Assembly (NCBI GenBank): GCA_903916135.1
Contig: CAIWVT010000123.1
Coordinates: forward strand, 1-12,555
Length of the DNA stretch: 12,555 nt
Origin: an uncultured bacterium
GTDB taxonomy: Bacteria; Bacteroidota; Bacteroidia; Bacteroidales; CAIWKO01
Direction of reading: 5' to 3'
Each line of letters opens with the position of its first letter. Position 1 is the first letter of the stretch. The notes under the pieces were generated by a model, which worked only from the letters and a program-made list of their open reading frames with translations, made no database searches and was not told where the DNA came from. Positions 4,963-12,555 of this stretch are shown here, in pieces. The position numbers were made by a program, and so were the translations under genes.

Positions 4963-7900
4963 ATGAATAAGGTACTACATTATGTAAAGAAAACCCTGAA
5001 AGTCGTTTTATGGATAGTCCTAAGCTTCATATTGCTCTTTATTACCATAACTATATGTATTCAGATTCCCCCGATACAGAAAAAACTGCTCAGCTTTGCC
5101 ACGTCTTTTGTCAGTGATAAGACACATACGGTTGTTTCTATCAAGCATTTGAGCCTTGCCTTTCCGTGCAGCATAGTCATTGATGAAATTTATTTGGAGG
5201 ATACGCATCGCGATACTTTGCTTTACGTTGGGCGCGTAGAAGCCAATCTTTCGCTCACTTCTTTGCTGCATCGGGAGATACGGGTGAGTGCGTGTGCGCT
5301 TACGGATGTCAATTTCCACATGACGCGCTTGGCAAATGACTCTGTGTATAACTTCGCTTTTCTCATTAAGGCGTTCGCAAGCACTGCCCCTAAGCCGAAG
5401 GTTGCCGCTCCTGCCACAAAATCTAAATGGAATTTCAGCGTGGGCAGCGTGGATCTCAAAAATATTCGTTTCCATTTGGATGATGCTATGGGTGGCATCA
5501 AAATAGGTGTAATATTGCGGCAGTGTTCCTTAAATATGGACAAAATTGACATCCCAACCTTGACCTTTGCTGTGAATGATATCAAGATAGATGGATTATT
5601 GACCAGTGTGTTGCTGTTGAATTCGGGACCGCCATCCACTGATACCACTTCGAGCACGCTGCCCATCATTCAGGTGAAAACTTTGGCATTGCGTAATACG
5701 CATTTCACCTTCGGCGATTCTGTGAGCAAGCTCTTCATCAACGCTATGGTTACGCAAGTGAATCTGAAGGATGCCTCCGTGGATTTGCCGAAAGAAAACA
5801 TAACTTTGGGATATCTCTTCCTGGCGAAAAGCAATGTGATGCTGAAACGTGAACAGGCTGACCCGTCAATCATTTCTCAGGATACATCGTCCAATGCGTC
5901 GGGAGGCAGCAATTATACCATTGCTGTAAAAAATGCCCTATTAGATGATAACGCTTTGGCATATTTGGTGACCAATGTTGCCCCCGAACCAAAAACCTTT
6001 GATGTAAATCATTTGATGTATGCCCATGTCGGCTTGAATGCCTCCGATTTGTATTATTCCAAGTCGAAGCTCAAAGCAAACATTAGGCAAATGCAAGCAA
6101 TTGATAACAATGGTATGGATATAGTGAAGTGTGCCGTAAATTTTACGATGGATGATCATGGCATCCAAGCGCAAAATCTGCAAGTTGCTACCACCTATTC
6201 CGCAATTGAGGCTGATTTGCAGATGCAATACAGCTCCATGTCATCTTTGAGCGATTCTATTGGTTTATTGATAGTAGGGGCAAACATTCGCAAGGCGGTG
6301 GTTCGAAATTCGGACATCACCTACTTTGTGCCGCAAATCAAAAAGCAATTATTCTTTAACCATGCCACTACGCTGAGCAGCATCAGCGGTTTGGTGTATG
6401 GACCACTCAATCATCTCACAGCAAAAAATCTCTTACTCAAAACAGGCGTCGGTACGAGTATTGGTTTTGATGCGTTGATAGTGGGCTTGCCTGACTTTCA
6501 ACATGCGTATTTTGACATTCCGAATGGCAACTTAGCGACAGGCAAAACGGATATTACATTATTTGCTGACACCATAGTGCCGCGCACTATTGATTTGCCG
6601 CAACATATCGCCATGGCGTTTCAATTTAAAGGGAAGATGAAAAACTTTCAAGCTCATCTCAGCCTGAACAGCAGCTTCGGCGCTGCGCAAATTCAAGCGG
6701 CTTTGAGTGCTAATGAGCATTTCAAAACCACTGTTAGTCTGAGTCATTTTGATATCGGAAAGTTGATACGCAATACCAATCTGCTTGGCGCTATAAGCCT
6801 CAAAGCTGTTGCGGATGGGCAAGGCTTGAGCATGGATAGTATCAAATCAAAACTCGACATAGCGGTGTCGCAAATGATGATTCAAAAATATAATTATCAT
6901 AATCTCAACATCAACGGTAATATACGTGGAAAAGAATTCGAGGGCAACATCACCTTGAATGATAGCAATGCCAAGTTTTCGATAGAGGCTTTGGTGCAGT
7001 TGGATTCTAATGAGCAACATTACAAATACAACCTAAACGTGGAGGGCATGGATCTGCTGAAACTACATCTGATGAAAGAAGATAGGCGCATTGCTTTTGA
7101 TTCACGGGCAGATATCTATATGGATAGTGTGCAGGGTATGCGCGGAACTATCGCCATCGGCAAACTGCTCCTGATGACTAACGATAAATCCTATACCCTC
7201 GATACCTTGTTGATAGCCTCTTTCAACGAATTGAATACGAAACGTTTCGAGAAGAATAACGCTTTAATTCTATTTGAATATACAGGCAAAGCATCGCCCT
7301 TAGCCTTGCCGAAAACCTATAGCAACATCCTGAATCATTATTTCCCATTATCAGATTCCATAAAAGCGACGGATGCGGCGCGTGTGCAAAATTTTAGTTG
7401 GCAATTGCAGGTGCACAACCATCCTATGCTGAAAGAAGTTTTCTTTCCACAGTTGCTTGCCTTTGAACCCGCAAAGATATCAAGCAGTTATGATGCGCCC
7501 TCGCAGACATTCAGCTTGGAAGCTGACATCAATAAAGTGGTGTACGGCACTACCGAAATCAATGCGATGCAATTGGGGGTGAACTCAGATGCCAATGCTT
7601 TAACCTATAAAATATCAAGCGCTTCGGTGTTGAACTCTTCCATAAAATTAGATCATATCCTACTCGAAGGAAAAGCTGCTGACAAAACGCTTGAGGCGAA
7701 TTTGTCGTCTGTAGATGATAATCAAAATAAGAAATTGCAAGTACATACCATCATCACGAAGGATAGCGGGGACTATAAGATACATATCGCGCCTGCGGAC
7801 TTCTATCTAATGAATCATCGGTGGGATGTGGCTGAAGACAATTATGTTATGGTGGGCAAATCGGGGCTATTGTTGCACAACCTCTTCCTTTCGAAAGGCG

Positions 7901-9936
7901 AAAGTGCCATCAACATCGCATCCGTAAACGATAAGTTTCGGGATGATTTGAGTTTCGAGATGAAACGCTTCGACTTGAATGAAATTTCGGGCATCGTGGA
8001 GAAGGACACGGGCTTAGTGGCAGGCATTGTGGATGGTACGGTGCTGTTGAAGCGCGTTAAGAATATTTATGGCATCATAGCCGATGCGCGCATCACCAAT
8101 CTGAGTGTGCATGAGATACCCATCGGCGACCTCAGCGTGAAGGCAAAAAATCCCAATGCGGAGCAATTCGACATCAACATAGCCCTGACCGGCGACAACA
8201 ATCAGCTCACGGCGTCGGGCAGCTATCTGCCAAATGCAAAGAACAATGCCTTGAATATGAAGGTGAACATCGCAAAGCTTGCGTTGAAGAGCGTGCAAGC
8301 CTTTGTGCCTGATATAATCTCAAATGCATCGGGCGACGTGGCGGGCGATTTCACGGTGGGCGGCGATTTGTCGGCACCTGACATCAGCGGCACCCTCACA
8401 TTTAATGACGTGATAGTGAAGCCACGCATGTTGAATAGCACCTTGCATATCGCGAAGCAAAGCATCCGCATGACGCCCGACGGGATACATTTTGCGACCT
8501 TCACGATGAAAGATTCCAATCAAAATGTGGCAATTATAGATGGCAGCATCCGCATGGCGCACTTCAAAAATTTTGTTTTTGACCTGACGGCAACGACCAC
8601 CGACTTCCTTTTGTTCAACACGACAGCCCGCGACAACAAGGTGTTTTTCGGGCGTATGATATTGGATAGCAAGGTGGACGTACAAGGACCCATGTCGCTT
8701 CCGATAGTCAACGCGCACATCAAACTGAAGAAGGGATCGAGTTTTACGTTTGCCGTGCCCGAAGACAAATTGACTACAGATAAAGGCGAGGATGTGGTGG
8801 AGTTTGAGGATTCTATCAAACTAAATAAAATTATGCAACCAGACAAACAACAAGTAGCGCAAAAGTTTGCGCTGACAGGCTTCGACATATCATCCGTCAT
8901 CGAAATTGATAAGCAAGCAAGCCTGCGCCTGCTGTTAGACCCTTCGAGCACGGATTCGTTGGTGGTGAAAGGCGAAGCAGCACTGAATTTTGCTATTGAC
9001 CGCAGCGGGAAGATGAGTTTGACAGGTGCATACAATTTGAATGAGGGTAGTTATCTCGTTTCCTTAGAGAATGTTATCAAGCGACGCTTCACGATAGTGT
9101 CGGGTAGTAATATTATTTGGAATGGCGACCTCTTGGGTGCCGAAGTGAGTATCAATGCCACTTATTTGGTGCGCGCGACGCCCTTCGATTTAATCGCAGA
9201 TCAAATGACGAATATGCCCGCGGGGGATCAGAATCAATATAAACAACGCTATCCATTCATTGTGTTGTTGAAGTTACGCGGGGCGCTTTTGCAGCCTATC
9301 ATCAGCTTCGAGATACAACTGCCGCCCGAAGACAAGGGCATTGTGGATGGCGCGGTGAACGCGAAACTCATCATGCTAAACGACGACCCTTCCGCCCTGA
9401 ACAAACAGGTGTTTGCGCTATTGGTGCTCGGTCGGTTCATACAGGAAAATCCGCTGCAAAGTGAGACGGGCAGCGCCATGTCTGTCATGCGGACGACAGT
9501 CGGTAAGTTCCTATCCACGCAGTTGAACCAATTAAGTTCTAAACTATTGACGGGCGTTGAGTTGAACTTCGACATACAATCTTACGATGATTATCAGAGC
9601 GGCGAGGCACAGGGGCGGACAAAAATTGATGTAGGCGTGAAGAAACAGTTGTTCAAAGAACGATTGTCGGTGCAGGTGGGCGGGGCGGTGGATGTGGAAG
9701 GACCGCAAGCGAAACAGAACAACGTGAGCGACATTGTGAGCGACATCGTGATGGAATATCTGCTGACCAAAGACGGGCGCTACAAACTGAAAGCCTTTCG
9801 CCACAACCAATACGAGGGCGCCATCGAAGGACAATTGATAGAAACGGGCATAGGCGCGGTTTATACGCGCGACTTTTCCTCATGGAAAGATTTGTTCACT
9901 TCACCCAAAAAAACGGATGCGGTTAGCCAAAAGTAA
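4963..9936 (+). CDS. tamB: TamB-family translocation/assembly module protein (1657 aa)
   Basis: This is a very large AsmA-like envelope protein, anchored in the inner membrane and crossing the periplasm as a long beta-rich groove to meet its outer-membrane partner. The family has been linked to outer-membrane protein assembly and to phospholipid transport between the membranes. One N-terminal membrane helix lies at about residues 13-33, followed by IPPIQKKLL, typical of TamB/AsmA N-termini. The long middle consists of repeating beta-strand patterns without catalytic motifs. The conserved TamB (DUF490) C-terminal domain starts near residue 1300 and includes an IIWNGD motif around 1384-1389 and a YPFIVLLKLRG strand. 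The codon before ATG 4963 is an in-frame TGA, so this is the earliest possible start. No Shine-Dalgarno is visible. tamL follows after 12 nt. The frame is intact throughout. Confidence 0.94.
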   Translation: MNKVLHYVKKTLKVVLWIVLSFILLFITITICIQIPPIQKKLLSFATSFVSDKTHTVVSIKHLSLAFPCSIVIDEIYLEDTHRDTLLYVGRVEANLSLTSLLHREIRVSACALTDVNFHMTRLANDSVYNFAFLIKAFASTAPKPKVAAPATKSKWNFSVGSVDLKNIRFHLDDAMGGIKIGVILRQCSLNMDKIDIPTLTFAVNDIKIDGLLTSVLLLNSGPPSTDTTSSTLPIIQVKTLALRNTHFTFGDSVSKLFINAMVTQVNLKDASVDLPKENITLGYLFLAKSNVMLKREQADPSIISQDTSSNASGGSNYTIAVKNALLDDNALAYLVTNVAPEPKTFDVNHLMYAHVGLNASDLYYSKSKLKANIRQMQAIDNNGMDIVKCAVNFTMDDHGIQAQNLQVATTYSAIEADLQMQYSSMSSLSDSIGLLIVGANIRKAVVRNSDITYFVPQIKKQLFFNHATTLSSISGLVYGPLNHLTAKNLLLKTGVGTSIGFDALIVGLPDFQHAYFDIPNGNLATGKTDITLFADTIVPRTIDLPQHIAMAFQFKGKMKNFQAHLSLNSSFGAAQIQAALSANEHFKTTVSLSHFDIGKLIRNTNLLGAISLKAVADGQGLSMDSIKSKLDIAVSQMMIQKYNYHNLNINGNIRGKEFEGNITLNDSNAKFSIEALVQLDSNEQHYKYNLNVEGMDLLKLHLMKEDRRIAFDSRADIYMDSVQGMRGTIAIGKLLLMTNDKSYTLDTLLIASFNELNTKRFEKNNALILFEYTGKASPLALPKTYSNILNHYFPLSDSIKATDAARVQNFSWQLQVHNHPMLKEVFFPQLLAFEPAKISSSYDAPSQTFSLEADINKVVYGTTEINAMQLGVNSDANALTYKISSASVLNSSIKLDHILLEGKAADKTLEANLSSVDDNQNKKLQVHTIITKDSGDYKIHIAPADFYLMNHRWDVAEDNYVMVGKSGLLLHNLFLSKGESAINIASVNDKFRDDLSFEMKRFDLNEISGIVEKDTGLVAGIVDGTVLLKRVKNIYGIIADARITNLSVHEIPIGDLSVKAKNPNAEQFDINIALTGDNNQLTASGSYLPNAKNNALNMKVNIAKLALKSVQAFVPDIISNASGDVAGDFTVGGDLSAPDISGTLTFNDVIVKPRMLNSTLHIAKQSIRMTPDGIHFATFTMKDSNQNVAIIDGSIRMAHFKNFVFDLTATTTDFLLFNTTARDNKVFFGRMILDSKVDVQGPMSLPIVNAHIKLKKGSSFTFAVPEDKLTTDKGEDVVEFEDSIKLNKIMQPDKQQVAQKFALTGFDISSVIEIDKQASLRLLLDPSSTDSLVVKGEAALNFAIDRSGKMSLTGAYNLNEGSYLVSLENVIKRRFTIVSGSNIIWNGDLLGAEVSINATYLVRATPFDLIADQMTNMPAGDQNQYKQRYPFIVLLKLRGALLQPIISFEIQLPPEDKGIVDGAVNAKLIMLNDDPSALNKQVFALLVLGRFIQENPLQSETGSAMSVMRTTVGKFLSTQLNQLSSKLLTGVELNFDIQSYDDYQSGEAQGRTKIDVGVKKQLFKERLSVQVGGAVDVEGPQAKQNNVSDIVSDIVMEYLLTKDGRYKLKAFRHNQYEGAIEGQLIETGIGAVYTRDFSSWKDLFTSPKKTDAVSQK

Positions 9937-9948
9937 GCCGATATTATC

Positions 9949-12258
9949 ATGAAACACATAACTTTATATACCATCCTCTTGTTGCTGACCGCATTTTTGT
10001 TTTCGGGTTGCAGCGCCATGCGCCATCTCGACAAAGAGGAAAAACTCTATTTGGGCGCTGATGTGAAGTTAGTAACAAACGAAAAACTGAGTAAGAAACA
10101 AGCTTCCGCCTTGATAAAAAGCGCCAAATCAGCCATACGTCCCGACCCGAATAAGAAGTTTTTGGGAGTTCGCACCAAGCTGATGCTTTACACCATGGCA
10201 GGAACGAATCCTCAAAGCAAGTTCCGCAAATGGCTGCAACGCAAAGGCGAAGCACCTGTGCTGCTCAGCAGTATCAAGACAAGTGTTACGGCTTCTTACA
10301 TAGATGCCAAGCTGTTCAACTTGGGTGTTTTTCGAACATCAACAGACGTCAGCATTGTGAAGAAAAAGCACACTGCCAAAGTGGTTTACACCTGCCATGT
10401 GCATCGTCCTTATATTTTAAAAAGTATAAACTATGCCATTCAACATGATAGTATCAGCCGTTTGGTGAACCTCAATCGTGATAAAAGCATCCTCAAAATT
10501 GGCGATGATTATAACCTCGACAAACTGAAATATGAACGAACTCGCATAGATGCCATGCTGAAGGAGCACGGCTATTTCTATTTCAATCCCGACTATCTCG
10601 TGTTCAAAGCCGACACAGCGCAGGGAAATCAATCGGTGGCGCTCCGCCTGATACTGAAGGATAGTGTGCCGAAAACCATGTTGGAAGTCTATCGCATCCA
10701 TCATGTTTATGTGAATCAGGATTATGTGCTTGACGCGAAGGGCACTTCGAACAAAAATGATACGGTGCGCTTCCATAATATGATATTTCAGGGACAAAAT
10801 TCCGACCTCAAGATACGTCCGAAGGTGTTGGAATATTCAATTTATTTGAAGAAAGACGACGTGTATTCTGTTACAAATCATACCATCACGCTCAATCGTT
10901 TGATGTCTATGGGCAGTTTTAAATTTGTGAGTATCAAGTTTTCGCCCGCGGATACGGCAGCGGAAAATTATTTGAACGTGGCGATACTGTTGACTCCCAT
11001 GCCGAAATATACGCTGCGCACCGAATTGGATTTGATAGAAAAATCAAATTTGAACTTAGGACCGCGCCTCAATCTTAGCTTCTTGAATCGAAATACGTTC
11101 AATGGTGCAGAGCTTTTGACCGTGAATTTAGCAGGTTCGTTTGAGGCGCAATTGGGCGGCGGTAGTAAAAATATGTTTTCGTTCTCGGTGAACCCCGAAG
11201 CGGAGCTGTCGTTTCCAAGGTTTATAGCTCCTTTTCGCATACGTACTAAAAGTATTTATATTCCGAAGACACGTATTTTGCTCACATATAATTATTTGAA
11301 AAAGGTGAATTACTTCGACATGCATACCTTTCAAATTATGTATGGCTATAAATGGCGCGAAGATCTCCGCAAGGAACATGAATTCAATCCGATACAGGTG
11401 AGCTTCACGGCGATTAAGAATAAATCTCCGCTGTTCAATGAGCTGTTGGCGACCAATTTGTTTTTGAAACGTAGTTATGAAGAGCTGTTCGTGGCAGGGG
11501 GGAATTATATTTTTACGTATAACAAGCCCGAGAAATTTGAGCAGCGGATTCGTTTTTATTTTCAATCTATCAACGAAGTGGCAGGCAATGTGTTTTGGGT
11601 GATATCCCGCCTGAGCGGCAAACAGGCTACGGCTGAACATCCGGCATCCATGTTGGGCAATGTGTATGCGCAATTTGCAAAAGTGTCCTTAGACGGACGC
11701 GCTTATTATAATTTCAAAAATAAAGATAACATAGCGATACGGCTCTTTATGGGCGTGGCGCGTTCGTTTGGCAATACGCAATTGTTGCCCTATTCGAAAC
11801 AATTTTTTTGTGGCGGACCCAAGAGCCTGCGCGGCTTCCATATCAATAGTTTGGGACCCGGCACCTATCAGCAGGATGCCAATACGAATGGCTTCTTACA
11901 GTTGGGGGGCGACGTGAAGGTTGAGATGAATTTGGAATATCGCTTCACGATATATAAATATATCAAAGGCGCTTTGTTCACGGATGCGGGCAACGTATGG
12001 CTATTGAAATCGAATCCATCGAATGCAGGCAGCTTCTTCGTGTTTAATAGATTTCTGAAGGAGATGGCGGTGGATGCGGGCATTGGTTTGCGGATAGATG
12101 TTTCGTTTTTCGTGCTGCGCTTTGACTTAGCCATTCCGCTGCGCAAGCCGTGGTTGGATCAGGATAGGCGATGGGTATTTGATAAGATAATGTTCATGAA
12201 CAACGGATGGCGACGGGATAATCTTATCCTGAATGTGGCGATAGGCTACCCCTTCTAA
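9949..12258 (+). CDS. tamL: TamL: lipoprotein TamA/BamA-type Omp85 outer-membrane barrel
   Basis: This 769-residue Omp85-family protein is the outer-membrane partner of TamB. It begins with a lipoprotein signal peptide: hydrophobic residues 4-18, lipobox FSGC, and lipidated Cys21. This makes it the TamL variant of TamA found in Bacteroidota. Periplasmic POTRA-like domains span about 30-340, including RPDPNKKFLGVRTKL near the start. The 16-strand barrel takes up the rest. The Omp85 L6 signature appears as LRGF at 627-630, and the chain ends NVAIGYPF with a C-terminal Phe, as expected of the beta-signal read by BamA. Residues after Cys21 (SAMRHL) lack the acidic surface-export signal of Bacteroidota lipoproteins, so a periplasm-facing N-terminus is expected. 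The tamB-tamL order and 12-nt gap suggest a dedicated operon. Confidence 0.94.
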   Translation: MKHITLYTILLLLTAFLFSGCSAMRHLDKEEKLYLGADVKLVTNEKLSKKQASALIKSAKSAIRPDPNKKFLGVRTKLMLYTMAGTNPQSKFRKWLQRKGEAPVLLSSIKTSVTASYIDAKLFNLGVFRTSTDVSIVKKKHTAKVVYTCHVHRPYILKSINYAIQHDSISRLVNLNRDKSILKIGDDYNLDKLKYERTRIDAMLKEHGYFYFNPDYLVFKADTAQGNQSVALRLILKDSVPKTMLEVYRIHHVYVNQDYVLDAKGTSNKNDTVRFHNMIFQGQNSDLKIRPKVLEYSIYLKKDDVYSVTNHTITLNRLMSMGSFKFVSIKFSPADTAAENYLNVAILLTPMPKYTLRTELDLIEKSNLNLGPRLNLSFLNRNTFNGAELLTVNLAGSFEAQLGGGSKNMFSFSVNPEAELSFPRFIAPFRIRTKSIYIPKTRILLTYNYLKKVNYFDMHTFQIMYGYKWREDLRKEHEFNPIQVSFTAIKNKSPLFNELLATNLFLKRSYEELFVAGGNYIFTYNKPEKFEQRIRFYFQSINEVAGNVFWVISRLSGKQATAEHPASMLGNVYAQFAKVSLDGRAYYNFKNKDNIAIRLFMGVARSFGNTQLLPYSKQFFCGGPKSLRGFHINSLGPGTYQQDANTNGFLQLGGDVKVEMNLEYRFTIYKYIKGALFTDAGNVWLLKSNPSNAGSFFVFNRFLKEMAVDAGIGLRIDVSFFVLRFDLAIPLRKPWLDQDRRWVFDKIMFMNNGWRRDNLILNVAIGYPF

Positions 12259-12265
12259 ACACAAA

Positions 12266-12279
12266 GTTTATGTATAAAC
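12266..12279 (+). other. Short AT-rich inverted repeat after tamL
   Basis: GTTTAT (12266-12271) pairs with ATAAAC (12274-12279) around a 2-nt centre, starting 8 nt after the tamL stop. The stem is AT-rich and no T-tract follows, so it is a poor intrinsic terminator. It could be a palindromic binding site or chance. Confidence 0.25.
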
Positions 12280-12296
12280 ACCAAGAAGAAATTTAA

Positions 12297-12555
12297 CCAC
12301 AAAGACACGAAGGCACTAAGAATCACTAAGAAGATTTGCCACGAAGGCACTAAGGCACGAAGAAACACGAAGAAGATTTGCCACGAAGGCACTAAGACAC
12401 AAAGAAACACAAAGAAAGTATGCCACAAAGACACTAAGACACGAAGAAACACGAAGAAGATATGCCACGAAGGCACTAAGACACTAAGAAACACGAAGAA
12501 GATATGCCACGAAGGCACTAAGACACAAAGAAACACGAAGAAGGTTTGCCACGAA
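12297..12555. repeat. 42-bp tandem repeat, at least six copies, running off the window
   Basis: CCAC starts at 12297, 12339, 12381, 12423, 12465, 12507 and 12549, exactly 42 bp apart with no slippage. Each unit is itself a series of words: CCACGAAGG, CACTAAGA, CACGAAGAAA and CACGAAGAAGATATG, with small substitutions between copies. The array continues beyond the right edge. As 42 is a multiple of three, the reverse strand stays open (12255-12536) and would encode a 14-residue hydrophobic repeat, which I treat as a by-product. The words match those in the 83-bp array upstream of tamB. Confidence 0.95.

Noticed and set aside
5020..5475. Antisense reading frame of 151 codons within tamB
   Set aside because: It and the other antisense frames inside tamB, tamL, bfr, the OYE gene and cbpA are shadows of intact genes; none has a recognisable domain or promoter.
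8520..9035. Antisense frame of 171 codons opposite the tamB C-terminal half
   Set aside because: It is Ser/Leu-rich low-complexity translation of the reverse strand, with no motif; tamB is continuous and conserved here.
12266..12279. Rho-independent terminator after tamL
   Set aside because: The 6-bp stem is AT-rich with a 2-nt loop and no T-tract, so it is kept only as an inverted repeat of unknown meaning.

Overview
The window looks like a chromosomal segment from a member of the Bacteroidota, probably of the Chitinophagales/Sphingobacteriales type. The reasons are: Shine-Dalgarno-poor, A-rich leaders; a TAnnTTTG-type -7 promoter box ahead of the first gene; an acidic protein of a kind I recall from that phylum; and a lipoprotein form of the TamA/BamA barrel (TamL) next to a very large TamB. 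All eight supported genes are on the + strand. I see no tRNA, rRNA, transposase, phage gene or CRISPR array.

Layout. Positions 1-628 are non-coding and repeat-rich: a 41-bp minisatellite (31-260), a 9-bp-armed inverted repeat (290-323), a heptanucleotide array (421-495), a short direct repeat (534-567) and a likely promoter (590-597). From 629 to 4631 there are six closely packed genes: a small acidic conserved hypothetical protein, bacterioferritin, a flavodoxin/ferredoxin-reductase-like flavoprotein, an old-yellow-enzyme (OYE) family FMN oxidoreductase, the J-domain co-chaperone CbpA and its modulator CbpM. Gaps within the last five are 25, -11, 12 and 13 nt, so they are probably one transcript. 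Positions 4632-4962 are an intergenic region mostly filled by an 83-bp tandem repeat. From 4963 to 12258 is a two-gene envelope operon, tamB-tamL, with a 12-nt gap. From 12297 to the right edge is a strict 42-bp tandem repeat built from the same short words (CACTAAG, CACGAAG) as the 83-bp array.

How the genes work together. The first cluster reads as a redox, iron and proteostasis stress module. Bfr stores iron as a ferric mineral. The neighbouring flavoprotein could supply electrons for iron release or for another flavoprotein. The OYE-type enzyme reduces electrophilic alkenes, and possibly nitro compounds, with NAD(P)H. CbpA with CbpM adjusts DnaK-type folding. This joint role is an inference from gene order. 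The second cluster encodes the inner-membrane-anchored, periplasm-spanning TamB and its outer-membrane partner TamL, which act in outer-membrane protein and lipid homeostasis.

All genes belong to known families, and I see no clear new enzymatic system. The least explained material is non-coding. Each long intergenic stretch carries its own short-period repeat, three of them near 41-42 bp, and the tamB-tamL operon lies between two co-oriented arrays of one repeat family.
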